Below, piece by piece: positions 45,263-53,744 of a stretch of DNA of 64,000 bases. Made by a program: the position numbers and the translations under genes. How positions within the stretch are numbered: position 1 is the first letter of the stretch; every line of letters starts with the position of its first letter. The notes under the pieces were generated by a model. It saw nothing but the letters and a program-made list of their open reading frames with translations. It did no database searches and was not told the origin of the DNA. The stretch comes from an uncultured Scytonema sp. (GTDB lineage: Bacteria > Cyanobacteriota > Cyanobacteriia > Cyanobacteriales > Nostocaceae): the NCBI GenBank assembly GCA_937873135.1, contig CALMVQ010000154.1, positions 99,761 through 163,760 on the forward strand, given 5' to 3'.

Positions 45263-46234
45263 ATGAGTGTAAATCCAACCGTGTCTTTTACCACAAATAC
45301 TGAAATTGCTGAGCAACGCCACGATAGCTTTATGCAAAAAATAATTCAACTTCGCCGATCTAATATCTCACAAGAAATTCATCAACGATTGTCGCTTTTT
45401 CCAAATATGACGCTTTCAGATAAATTTCAGCAGGTGGCGAAACTCAAAGCGTGGTTGGATAGTTTTCGTCCACTCCCACCGACAGTCGTTACCGAACTGA
45501 AGAAACTTTACGACGTGCGCTTCACATATAACTCGAACGCTATCGAAGGCAATACTCTCACGCAAAGTGAAACTGCTTTGGTACTGGAAAACGGAATCAC
45601 AATTGGCGGTAAAACCTTGCGCGAACATTTAGAAGTGATTGGGCATAAAGATGCGATCGACTATATCGAACAGCTGGCACAACAGCCAATTGCTATTGGA
45701 GAATGGGAAATCAAACAGATCCACAATTTGATTATGCGAGCGATCGCACCTGTTGAAGCGGGACGCTACCGCCAACTTGATGTCAAAGCAGCAGGAACTG
45801 AGTACGTCTATCCCCCGCACTATTTACTTAATGATTTAATGAGTGAGTTTATCACTTGGTTAAATTCAACAGAAGGCGTTCAGCACCCGATCCAGTTCGC
45901 GGCTGAAGCTCATTTGCGATTTGTTTCAATTCATCCATTTCGGGATGGGAATGGACGCACGGGAAGATTATTAATGAATTTGCTGTTATTGCGGACAGGC
46001 TATCCGATTGTAGTGATTCCTAACCAAGTCCGGAAAGCCTATATTGATGCAATCGTCGAGGGCCAACAACAAAACGAGATCTCCCCATTATTAACGTTGC
46101 TCCTAGATGCTGCTCAAAAATCGTTGATTGAAATGTTACACATTCTATCGACTGCGCGGGAAAGTCGGGGACGAGGCTTACCCTTCTACGAAGAGATGTT
46201 AACATTTTTGAGCGAACGTCGTGAAAACGAATAG
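45263..46234 (+). CDS. Fic family protein (AMP-transferase)
   Basis: A 323-residue Fic protein with the catalytic motif HPFRDGNGRTGR (His224) and an N-terminal inhibitory helix motif SNAIEGN, the S/TxxxE(G/N) form of class II. The core is flanked by helical segments, and the C-terminus (FYEEMLTFLSERRENE) is the beginning of the usual tail. It probably modifies a protein with AMP or another nucleotide. The inhibitory Glu suggests autoinhibition. No dedicated antitoxin gene is next to it. Confidence 0.88.
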   Translation: MSVNPTVSFTTNTEIAEQRHDSFMQKIIQLRRSNISQEIHQRLSLFPNMTLSDKFQQVAKLKAWLDSFRPLPPTVVTELKKLYDVRFTYNSNAIEGNTLTQSETALVLENGITIGGKTLREHLEVIGHKDAIDYIEQLAQQPIAIGEWEIKQIHNLIMRAIAPVEAGRYRQLDVKAAGTEYVYPPHYLLNDLMSEFITWLNSTEGVQHPIQFAAEAHLRFVSIHPFRDGNGRTGRLLMNLLLLRTGYPIVVIPNQVRKAYIDAIVEGQQQNEISPLLTLLLDAAQKSLIEMLHILSTARESRGRGLPFYEEMLTFLSERRENE

Positions 46235-46551
46235 AAATGTTGCGAAAATTGCCGATGCCTTCTCAGAAGCGGAGACGCTACGCGAACAACTACTTGATAT
46301 TTACATTTAATAGCTGGAGATAAAAAGGCTAACATTTGTTTGAGTGCGAAAAGTGGGCGATAAATGAATCGCTAATATCATTGGCTGTAGGAACGTTCTT
46401 TAATATTTTGGCTATGTTTTCGATAAGGATTGTCCCCAGGCTAGAAACTAGGACAACCACGACAACGTAGAATTCGCGCTTATGATAGTCAAAAAAACGA
46501 CAACAAAGCCTCGCAAGAGTACCAATACTGTTGGTGGTCAGCGGCTGCACG

Positions 46552-46929
46552 CTAAAAACGTGGTAAAGCTTGAAAATCTCGATTTCGCTGAATTTGCTCA
46601 TTTCTCAAATGGAACTCTGCCTCAATAGGTGCACTGAACCGCTTGAGTTTTCTTGTTTGGGCGAGTACATGCCCAATATTACCATTGAACTTCTGAATTT
46701 GCTGGTTAATCTCTAATTGTAACAATTTTTTTGCCTCTAGTTCTAACTCCGTAGTTGATGTTGGGTTATGAATTTGCTGGTTAAGCTGTAGCTGTAACAA
46801 TTTTTTGGACTCTAGGTCTAACTCCGTAGTTGATGTTGGGTTATGAATGAGTTGCTTTTCTGATTGTGCCAAAGCCGTAGTTGGTGTCAGAACTAAAACT
46901 ATAACTAAAAATAATCTTACTATTTTCAT
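46552..46929 (-). CDS. Secreted protein with tandem 25-residue repeat
   Basis: A 125-residue protein with a Sec signal peptide (MKIVRLFLVIVLVLTPTTALAQ). Two 25-residue tandem copies follow, IHNPTSTTELDLESKKLLQL and IHNPTSTTELELEAKKLLQL with LNQQ/INQQ endings, then a basic C-terminal half. The DNA duplication is 75 bp and about 90% identical, so it is recent. The rest of the protein is probably helical. Function is unknown. Confidence 0.7.
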   Translation of the reverse strand: MKIVRLFLVIVLVLTPTTALAQSEKQLIHNPTSTTELDLESKKLLQLQLNQQIHNPTSTTELELEAKKLLQLEINQQIQKFNGNIGHVLAQTRKLKRFSAPIEAEFHLRNEQIQRNRDFQALPRF

Positions 46930-47181
46930 AGTGCTACCAAAGAGTGGAATTGCCTCATCGAAATCAAAATCAAATCAACTTCTTCCTCCTAACTTCTAAT
47001 ACAATCTCAATCCATAGGTTTACGCAAAAATCATCAGTGATTTACAAAAATTTATTATAGAGTTTTAAATACTCGCGCCCACTGGCGATCTTTAACCAAT
47101 GTCAACCCGTGTAGATTGAGGAATATTGACCGGAGCGGGGCGATCTTTAACCTTGCCCGTTCCCGGCACCAAGTAATCTAG

Positions 47182-47370
47182 CCCACATTCCGCACCCTCA
47201 ACTGTCACAATCGGTTTTTACCGTTTTTTATAGGAATATAAAGCTATCTAATATACTCAAGAACCTTAGATTGACGGAGAAATCACGTTTTTCAGGCATA
47301 ATTTATAGCTTTAAAAATAGAATAATCTAAGTAATTATGCTGTGTGACACCCTAGGGTGCGGAATGTGGG
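47182..47370. mobile_element. MITE with 17-bp inverted repeats and 6-bp target duplication
   Basis: CCCACATTCCGCACCCT (47182-47198) and its exact complement (47354-47370) bound a 189-bp unit. Direct repeats ATCTAG immediately outside both ends (47176-47181, 47371-47376) are the target duplication. No transposase; non-autonomous. Confidence 0.8.
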
Positions 47371-47438
47371 ATCTAGCGAAGCGGTCTCCAGTTGCGTCGT
47401 CAATCCGGTTTTTTTGGATGCTAAGCATTCTGACTGGA

Positions 47439-47537
47439 ATAAAATGCAGAACCTTGGTTGCAGCCCAAAGGGCTGCAACCAAGGTTCTAACTGTACTTTT
47501 GGGTACACATCTAATTGATAAAGGTTCTGCATTTTAT
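47439..47537. mobile_element. Compound inverted-repeat element
   Basis: Ends are a perfect 17-bp inverted repeat (ATAAAATGCAGAACCTT). Inside, a 19-bp perfect hairpin with a 3-nt loop (arms 47448-47466 and 47470-47488) shares AGAACCTT with the left end. So one strand could form two alternative folds. A small transposable element or attachment-type structure. Confidence 0.65.
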
Positions 47538-47671
47538 TTTGTCTCCGTCCCTAAGGGGGTAAGCTTTTCAGAAAGTGCTTTCTGACCGAAAATTGATGAG
47601 AGAGCAGGGTTTTGTATTTAATGTTCAGGACCAAATATTGGGGTCTTAGTAGCAAATGACCATTTAAACAA

Positions 47672-48001
47672 CTATTTTTTTACCGGAGATGGTGCTAATA
47701 AGCCAGATAAGGCACCTAATGAACCAGTTCCCAGAGCAGTTAGAACTTGAGGAATATCTTTGTTACTTATTTGTAATCCAATTGCACCAATAAGACAACC
47801 TAATACAGTTGATGTCAATCCGCTAACAACTATACGGTAAATCCAAACATCGGTTTCAACAGCTTTTTGTTGAACATTGACGTTTGCAATATTGTTTTGT
47901 GTGGTTTTTTCACTAAGAAAAGTGTTGTCAATTGGTTGTTCAACTTCATTAGGTAAAGATTGCTCTTGGGTTAGAGCTTTAGTTCCATTGTTAGTAATCA
48001 T
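47672..48001 (-). CDS. Small membrane protein, unknown function
   Basis: A 109-residue protein with a polar N-terminal 50 residues and two likely transmembrane helices (IVVSGLTSTVLGCLIGAIGL and VLTALGTGSLGALSGLLA). The Gly-rich second helix may pack against a partner. No family is recognised. Possible holin-like or stress membrane protein; not resolved. Confidence 0.65.
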   Translation of the reverse strand: MITNNGTKALTQEQSLPNEVEQPIDNTFLSEKTTQNNIANVNVQQKAVETDVWIYRIVVSGLTSTVLGCLIGAIGLQISNKDIPQVLTALGTGSLGALSGLLAPSPVKK

Positions 48002-48292
48002 TAATTTATCCTATTGTATTGTAAAAACAAGGTTTTTTTTGGGGAAATTTTCGCGTCAAAAAGCCAGTTCATTTTTGTAACCCGTGCCGATATCCGTTAT
48101 TGATTTACCAACTTGCCCATAAATGATATTGAGGCAATCAAAATTTTGCACGTGAAAATCAACTCTTCACCCCTTTCAGTACCTCAAGCTTGCCTATAAA
48201 TGGTCATTTTTGATGATGTTTTCATCTTCAGCCGACATCAAAGCCACGGCTACAAACAAGGCTAAATCAATAGTTTTGACTCTTTGACGTTG

Positions 48293-48640
48293 TCGGGTAG
48301 GGCAGGAGCATTGCTGCTCCTTTCCCCCCTCAGAACCGGACTTACAAGTTTTCCAAGTATCCGGCTCAAGCAAGTCAGTGCCACTATCAGATCCCAGAAT
48401 GGATTTGTTGGTGGCAGTAAAGATGTACCAGTTGGAGGTTAGAGTATGTATCTTTACCGCCAGCAGTTCTTGGGGTTTTGTGGTGTTTGTGGATTTCTTC
48501 TCCGTTGAAGAGACTATCTCCACATATAGGACAAACACAACCTTGTTTTTGAGCAATATGATTGAATACTCTTGGCATGGTCTTTAGCTTTGGCTAAGTT
48601 CCTTTGCTGATAGCCCAAACTTGGGAGAGGGGCATTCTTG
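48293..48640 (-). mobile_element. 3' fragment of a group II intron
   Basis: On the minus strand the end of an intron-encoded protein is followed by a domain V-like hairpin (48367-48332, GAGCCGGA...GAAA...TCCGGTTC with the AGC triad), then a domain VI-like stem (GGAGCAGCAATGCTCC) and CCCTACCCGAC, the usual 3' end. The upper helix of domain V has mismatches. The 5' part and the reverse transcriptase are missing, so it cannot splice or move. Confidence 0.7.
48387..48578 (-). pseudogene. C-terminal HNH domain of a group II intron-encoded protein
   Basis: 63 codons with CPICGDSLFNGEEIHKHHKT, GGKDTYSNLQLVHLYCHQQ and IHSGI, the HNH endonuclease end of an intron reverse transcriptase. It has the Cys-x2-Cys and His-His-x-x-C-H metal ligands, so the domain itself looks intact. 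The upstream RT/maturase is deleted, so it is a remnant. Confidence 0.8.
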
Positions 48641-48701
48641 TGAGGGCGAGAGTTTAGAGAGAAGCCTGGTTTATGAAGGCTTCTTCACAAATCAACTAGG
48701 A

Positions 48702-49652
48702 TTACAATAAATCGGCAAACTTATCTGTTGCTTCAATCAAAGCACTGAGAATTCCAGGTTCACTCATCGAATGTCCGGCATCGGGAACAACAATGAATTC
48801 CGCTTCTGACCAAGCACGATGTAACTCCCAAGCTGATATCATCGGACATACCATATCATAGCGTCCTTGAACAATTACAGCCGGAATGTGGCGGATGCGG
48901 TCAATATTCAAGAGTAGTTGATTTTCTGTTTCCAAAAATCCCTTGTTGATGAAATAATGGCACTCAATTCGCGCAAATGCATCTGCAAATTCATTCTTGC
49001 CAAAGATTTGCATAAGTTCTGGATCGAGAAACAGTCTGCTTGTACTTGCCTCCCAAACTGACCAAGCACGCGCAGCCTCTAACCTAATTTGGATATCGGG
49101 AGAAGTCAAACGTTTGTAATAAGCTGTAAGGAGATCGTCACGTTCAGCAGGTGGAATTGGTTTTAAATATTCTTCCCATGCATCGGGAAAAATATAACTA
49201 GCACCCTCTTGGTAGAACCATCGCAATTCTTGTTGCCTCAACATAAAGATGCCACGGAGAATGAGTCCTGTGCATCTTGATGGATGGGTTTGACTGTAAG
49301 CTAATGACAGCGTACTTCCCCAACTGCCACCGAATACAACCCACTTTTCTATACCTAAGTGCGATCGCAGTTTTTCAATGTCATCAACCAAATCCCAAGT
49401 TGTGTTTTCCCGCAGTTCTGCATGGGGCTTACTCTGACCACAACCACGTTGGTCGAACATCACAATCCGCCATTTTTTCGGGTGGAAGTATTGTCGATAA
49501 AACGGTGGACAGCCACCACCAGGTCCTCCATGTAGCACAATTATTGGCTGACCTTGCGGGTTGCCTGATTCTTCATAATGAATAGTATGGAGGTTGGAAA
49601 CCTGTAAATATCCTTCTTGGAACGGCTCTATTGGTGGGTAAAGTTCTCGCAT
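48702..49652 (-). CDS. pip: Prolyl aminopeptidase
   Basis: A 316-residue alpha/beta-hydrolase of the S33 family that removes N-terminal proline from peptides. It shows the oxyanion-hole HGGPGGGCPP, the nucleophile elbow GGSWGSTL with the catalytic Ser, and the C-terminal His in PDAGHSMSEP. Length is normal. No signal peptide, so cytoplasmic. The gene starts 28 bp downstream of the end of the AraC regulator gene on the same strand. Confidence 0.93.
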   Translation of the reverse strand: MRELYPPIEPFQEGYLQVSNLHTIHYEESGNPQGQPIIVLHGGPGGGCPPFYRQYFHPKKWRIVMFDQRGCGQSKPHAELRENTTWDLVDDIEKLRSHLGIEKWVVFGGSWGSTLSLAYSQTHPSRCTGLILRGIFMLRQQELRWFYQEGASYIFPDAWEEYLKPIPPAERDDLLTAYYKRLTSPDIQIRLEAARAWSVWEASTSRLFLDPELMQIFGKNEFADAFARIECHYFINKGFLETENQLLLNIDRIRHIPAVIVQGRYDMVCPMISAWELHRAWSEAEFIVVPDAGHSMSEPGILSALIEATDKFADLL

Positions 49653-49680
49653 TTACTACAAAAAAGCAATTATTTATCAA

Positions 49681-50586
49681 CTAAATTTTTACCTGTTTTC
49701 TATAGGCGTTGGGCGTTGTACCCATGAATTTGCGAAAAACATTTGTGAAATGACTCTGGTTCTGAAAACCTACTTGCTGAGAAATTTGGTTGATTGCTTC
49801 CTCTGTGCGAGTCAATAATCTTTTCGCTCTCTCAATTCTACAGTTCATCAGGTACTGATGAGGCGAAAACCCAGTGGATTGTTTAAATAATCGGGCAAAA
49901 TGATACATACTCATCCCGACAAATCCAGCAAGCTCAGTTAATGTTAAATCTTGTTCTAGATTTTCGTTGATATATTCTACTGCTTGTCGTAGCTTCAACT
50001 GAGATAGACCCTGAGAAGAAGTAGAGATTGTCGCAAAAGCTGTAGAATAATGTCTAAGCAGGTGAATGCAAAGTGTCGTTGCTAAAGATTGAATGTAAAT
50101 ATGATTACCTAACCCATCTGAGTCTAATTCTGACTTAAGTGCTAGTCCGATTTGTTGAATCAGTGGATTTGGGGAAGCAAATTGTGGAGTAATTTCGAGA
50201 CTTTGTAAATCTACTGAGTGATTAAGAACACGGGCAAAAAGCTCTTTTTCCAGACTGAGGACTAAAAATTCAACCTCGGAGTCCCAACGTGACTTGTGAT
50301 AACTATTTGCAGGAATCACAGCCACATCGCCGTAAGCAATCCGTTCTAGCTGAATACGTCCGTTTAACACCCGTTCTGCGTTAGTTATACCTTGTTCAAG
50401 GCTTATACAGACAATATATTGTTGCGGACTGTGTTCTGGAGTTTCATGAGCAGGTTGTCGATGATGATCCAGACGAATACCATCCCACTTGGCACTATAA
50501 CTGGAAACAAGGGGGGAACGCGGGAGAATTTCCGCACAAGGGTCTTCTTGAGCAAAATCAATCGTTAAGATTTTTTCCTCTGGCAT
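49681..50586 (-). CDS. AraC family transcriptional regulator
   Basis: A 301-residue regulator with an N-terminal cupin-like sensor domain and two C-terminal helix-turn-helix motifs (LTELAGFVGMSMYHFARLFK and ISQQVGFQNQSHFTNVFRKF). ATG 50586 (MPEEKILTIDF) is preferred over TTG 50658, which would add 24 residues without a ribosome site. It precedes pip in the same direction and is divergent from the DCC gene, so either could be a target. The inducer is unknown. Confidence 0.9.
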   Translation of the reverse strand: MPEEKILTIDFAQEDPCAEILPRSPLVSSYSAKWDGIRLDHHRQPAHETPEHSPQQYIVCISLEQGITNAERVLNGRIQLERIAYGDVAVIPANSYHKSRWDSEVEFLVLSLEKELFARVLNHSVDLQSLEITPQFASPNPLIQQIGLALKSELDSDGLGNHIYIQSLATTLCIHLLRHYSTAFATISTSSQGLSQLKLRQAVEYINENLEQDLTLTELAGFVGMSMYHFARLFKQSTGFSPHQYLMNCRIERAKRLLTRTEEAINQISQQVGFQNQSHFTNVFRKFMGTTPNAYRKQVKI

Positions 50587-50719
50587 CGTTCTTACCCTGG
50601 AAACAATTCCTTTTAAGGTTTGATACTTCCAAAAATAGACTGGATGCTTTGTAGACAAGCAGGTGTAAGTTTAAAAATAGTAACATACATTTAGATTTAA
50701 ACCCAAATATGCCCTGTCC

Positions 50720-51118
50720 ATGAATTACTTCGTTATCTACGACGGAAATTGTAATCTCTGCGTAACTCTAGTACAAATGCTGGAAAGCTTAGATGGAGGA
50801 AAGCTATTTTGCTACATACCAATGCAAGATGAGCAGAAACTCTCCGAGTTAAAAATTACACCTCAAGATTGTGAGTTAGGGGTGATTTTGATTGATGTAA
50901 ATACTCCTGCAAAACGTTGGCAAGGTACTGCTGCAGTTGAAGAAATAGGTCGGTTATTACCGACAGGTAATGTGTTTGTTGAAGCTTACCGGGCATTGCC
51001 AGGAGTCAAGTGGGCAGGCGATCGCATTTACGAACAAGTTCGCGATAACCGTTATGCCCTTTTTGGTAAGCGCTCTAGCACTTATAAATCAGCCTACTGT
51101 CCTGCTTGTGAGACTTAG
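50720..51118 (+). CDS. DCC family thiol-disulphide oxidoreductase (DUF393)
   Basis: A 132-residue protein with the DxxCxxC motif in YDGNCNLC at residues 7-14 and the conserved RALPGVKWAGDRIYEQVRDNRYALFGKR region. The C-terminal CPAC of this protein (YCPACET) adds a second cysteine pair. Predicted to be a thioredoxin-fold redox protein in the cytoplasm; the partner is unknown. Confidence 0.88.
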   Translation: MNYFVIYDGNCNLCVTLVQMLESLDGGKLFCYIPMQDEQKLSELKITPQDCELGVILIDVNTPAKRWQGTAAVEEIGRLLPTGNVFVEAYRALPGVKWAGDRIYEQVRDNRYALFGKRSSTYKSAYCPACET

Positions 51119-51142
51119 GAGACAGGAGTTAAAAGTTTTTAT

Positions 51143-51559
51143 TCAGTTGAACAACTCCAATATCTGCTGGCAGAAATATTTAAGTTTTTCCCCGATTTCT
51201 GGGGAAGGATGAACCTCACCAACAAAACTCCAGTTTTCTACAGTTGAAAGTCGCCACTGTTCGCCAAGATGGTTAAATCCGGCTATCTCCACGCCGATCG
51301 CTCGACGCAAGTCGTTGATTGGATCTTGATAAAACCTGATTTGAATCAAAATACTGCGGCTTTTCCAGGATTTGCTGATCCCAGGAAAGTGAAAACCTAT
51401 ATCTATCGAATCTGGATCGACTAATTCCCTTGTTTCCGGATCGTTTCGCCAAGGTTTGAGATCAGATCTAGCATCCGGAAACTCAAATTTAAATAAATTA
51501 ACTACACTAGCAATCTTGCTGGCGAATTCAAGGTTTGTTGCCATCTCAGATGCGTTCAC
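51143..51559 (-). CDS. Conserved hypothetical protein
   Basis: A 138-residue protein. GTG 51559 is chosen because GGAGGAG lies 8 nt upstream. It is a compact alpha/beta protein with a Trp-rich centre (SKSWKSRSILIQIRFYQDP, EQWRLSTVENWSFVGE). I recognise no family, signal peptide or membrane segment. It is convergent with the DCC gene. Confidence 0.65.
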   Translation of the reverse strand: MNASEMATNLEFASKIASVVNLFKFEFPDARSDLKPWRNDPETRELVDPDSIDIGFHFPGISKSWKSRSILIQIRFYQDPINDLRRAIGVEIAGFNHLGEQWRLSTVENWSFVGEVHPSPEIGEKLKYFCQQILELFN

Positions 51560-51902
51560 GAAAAGTACTCCTCCGCATGTGTCGGCTAATTTTAGATGTG
51601 GCGACAGAAAATCCGCCAGAAAGAAGGCGATAATTTTGGTTTATCATTTTATCAAAACCTTTTCAATTTAGCAACCTTAAATCTAATTTTCCTCATAAGA
51701 TTTGTCATTGACAGTTTTTCATTGGCATTCGTCTTAAGTAATTGTACTTATTTTTTGGATAAGGAAGCCGCAGCCACGTGTTTGTGAAAAATATTTGCTT
51801 GAGATCCGGAATTTTAGGCAAAATCCCTTGCTGAGAAGAAAGATTTGATTACGAAGGCGATCTAAAATGACACTGTTAATCGGTAAAAAACAAATTTAGC
51901 TT

Positions 51903-52370
51903 ATGGCGCGTCAACGCACTATTTTGTCATTGATTATAGTATTCGTGGCAACATTCCTGATCAGTTGTGGTGGCCCGAGTGTCGCTACTCCTCCTCCAAC
52001 TTACACAACAGCCCAACTAGAGAAAATCCAGGAGTACGTACCTGAGATTATAGCTGTACGCGATCGCTCTCAAGAAATGCAACGGCTAATCGAGAGCAAA
52101 CAATGGATAAAAATTGGTAATTTTATCCACGGCCCGATGGGCGAAGCAAAGTTGAACATGGGTTATGTTGCTTCTAATCTCCTACCCAAAGACCAATCGG
52201 CAGCACGCAAGCTAACGAAAGATTTATTTGACCACCTGGTTAAAATCGATCAAGCGGCTGAAACTGCTAACTTACAAAGTGCCTTCAGTAACTCCCAAGC
52301 TGCTTTTGCAGATCTCGATGAATTCCTAAAACTGCTTCCTAACACTATTCGTCAAACAGAAGAGAGTTAG
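51903..52370 (+). CDS. psbQ: Photosystem II lipoprotein PsbQ (CyanoQ)
   Basis: A 155-residue lumenal lipoprotein of photosystem II. The signal peptide ends in the lipobox LISC with Cys22. The mature part is a four-helix bundle with the family hallmarks WIKIGNFIHGPMGEAKLNM and DLDEFLKLLPN. It stabilises the oxygen-evolving complex together with PsbU and PsbV. Followed by an FAD oxidoreductase on the same strand after about 80 bp; no functional link is obvious. Confidence 0.93.
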   Translation: MARQRTILSLIIVFVATFLISCGGPSVATPPPTYTTAQLEKIQEYVPEIIAVRDRSQEMQRLIESKQWIKIGNFIHGPMGEAKLNMGYVASNLLPKDQSAARKLTKDLFDHLVKIDQAAETANLQSAFSNSQAAFADLDEFLKLLPNTIRQTEES

Positions 52371-52452
52371 GAGCCAAGGGAGGCGCGGAGTTATGAATTA
52401 TAAATTATGATTTGAAAATTCTTAACTCCTGTCTCCTGTCTCTTGAAAAAAC

Positions 52453-53637
52453 ATGAATGTAGTCGTTATCGGTTGTGGTGTTGTTGGCGCAGCGATCGCC
52501 TATGAACTGAGTCAGGTTAAAGGGCTCTCAGTCACGGTTCTTGACAGACACCAACCAGCTACAGCCTCTACGGGGGCAGCATTAGGAGTGTTGATGGGCA
52601 TCATCAGCCACAAAATCAAAGGAAATGCTTGGCGGATGCGACAAAAGAGCATCCAACGCTATGAAACCTGGATTCCCGAATTAGAAGCCCTCACCGGTCG
52701 ATCAATCCCTTATAATCGCCAAGGTATTCTCATGTTGCTCTCTGAGGTCGAGGAGATCTCAAAATGGGAACAGCTTGTGGAAACCCGTCATTCTCAAGGT
52801 TTCCCCTTGGAAATATGGAACGCTGAGCAAATAAAAAATATCTGTCCTCAGATAGATACAGAAAAAAATCATACTGCTATATATTCTCCAAGCGATCGCC
52901 AAGTCAATCCAACCGCACTCACATTAGCTTTGGTTGAAGCTGCACAGCATCGGGGAGTGACTTTCAAATTTGGTGTTGATGTTTTGGGCGCAGAACCCCA
53001 AAACAGTGCTGAGTACCGAGTGCTGAGTGCTGAGGCACAAGAAAGTGAAGAAAGAAACGTTCCAAATTTCAACTCCTTTCCTCTCTCACTTCATTCTCAG
53101 CACTTCATTCTCAGCACTCAGGACTGTTTCGCGGGCACAATCTGTGCTGATTGGTTTGTCATCGCATCCGGGTTGGGTTCATCCCTACTAACAGCACAAT
53201 TAAAGCAGATGGTTGATATTCGCCCTGTGCTAGGACAAGCATTGCACATGCGCTTGGAAGGTTCTTTAGGAAATCTTAACTTTCAGCCCGTGATCACTGG
53301 TGATGACGTGCATATAGTTCCTACAGGTATTGGGGATTATTGGGTAGGTGCAACGGTTGAGTTTCCCAGCAATGAAAATGATATACCACCCAACCAAGAA
53401 TTATTGGAGTCAGTTAGAAAGAGAGCTTTAGCCTTTTGTCCCGACTTAGCCAAAGCCACGATTATCCGTACATGGACAGGCTTACGTCCGCGCCCAGAAG
53501 GACGCCCCGCACCGATTATTGGTAAACTGCCGGGATTTAGCAACATCCTCCTCGCCACAGGACACTATCGCAACGGCGTTTTACTTGCACCTGCAACAGC
53601 TGACACAATTCGTGAGATGATTATTTCTAACATATAG
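52453..53637 (+). CDS. FAD-dependent amino acid/glycine oxidase-like protein with repeat insertion
   Basis: A 394-residue DAO-family flavoprotein: VVIGCGVVGAAIAYELSQ at the N-terminus is the FAD site, and the C-terminal TWTGLRPRPEGRPAPIIG with LATGHYRNGVLLAP completes it. It probably oxidises a primary or secondary amine such as glycine. Residues about 185-225 are encoded by a repeat insertion with inverted AGTGCTGAG/CTCAGCACT arms, in frame. Relatives lack it as far as I recall. The core motifs are intact on both sides, so activity may survive. Confidence 0.85.
   Translation: MNVVVIGCGVVGAAIAYELSQVKGLSVTVLDRHQPATASTGAALGVLMGIISHKIKGNAWRMRQKSIQRYETWIPELEALTGRSIPYNRQGILMLLSEVEEISKWEQLVETRHSQGFPLEIWNAEQIKNICPQIDTEKNHTAIYSPSDRQVNPTALTLALVEAAQHRGVTFKFGVDVLGAEPQNSAEYRVLSAEAQESEERNVPNFNSFPLSLHSQHFILSTQDCFAGTICADWFVIASGLGSSLLTAQLKQMVDIRPVLGQALHMRLEGSLGNLNFQPVITGDDVHIVPTGIGDYWVGATVEFPSNENDIPPNQELLESVRKRALAFCPDLAKATIIRTWTGLRPRPEGRPAPIIGKLPGFSNILLATGHYRNGVLLAPATADTIREMIISNI
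53004..53124. repeat. In-frame inverted-repeat insertion in the FAD oxidase gene
   Basis: Left arm AGTGCTGAG...GTGCTGAGTGCTGAG and right arm CTCAGCACTTCATTCTCAGC with ACT are imperfect inverted repeats about 120 bp end to end. The nonanucleotide CTCAGCACT is typical of intergenic short repeats in Nostocales. Here it is translated. Confidence 0.65.
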
Positions 53638-53744
53638 CACTTAAAATTTCACGAATACAAATGTTGCTCGTCCTCAGTCGTTTGTCATTTGTCACAAAGG
53701 ATTAAGGACAGATTACAAATGACAATCTGAGGCTTGTAATTAAA

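Larger units (their letters stand above)
46930..47671. other. Intergenic region with two MITEs
   Basis: About 740 bp holding the elements at 47182-47370 and 47439-47537. A short reading frame inside the second is produced by the repeat itself. Confidence 0.5.
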
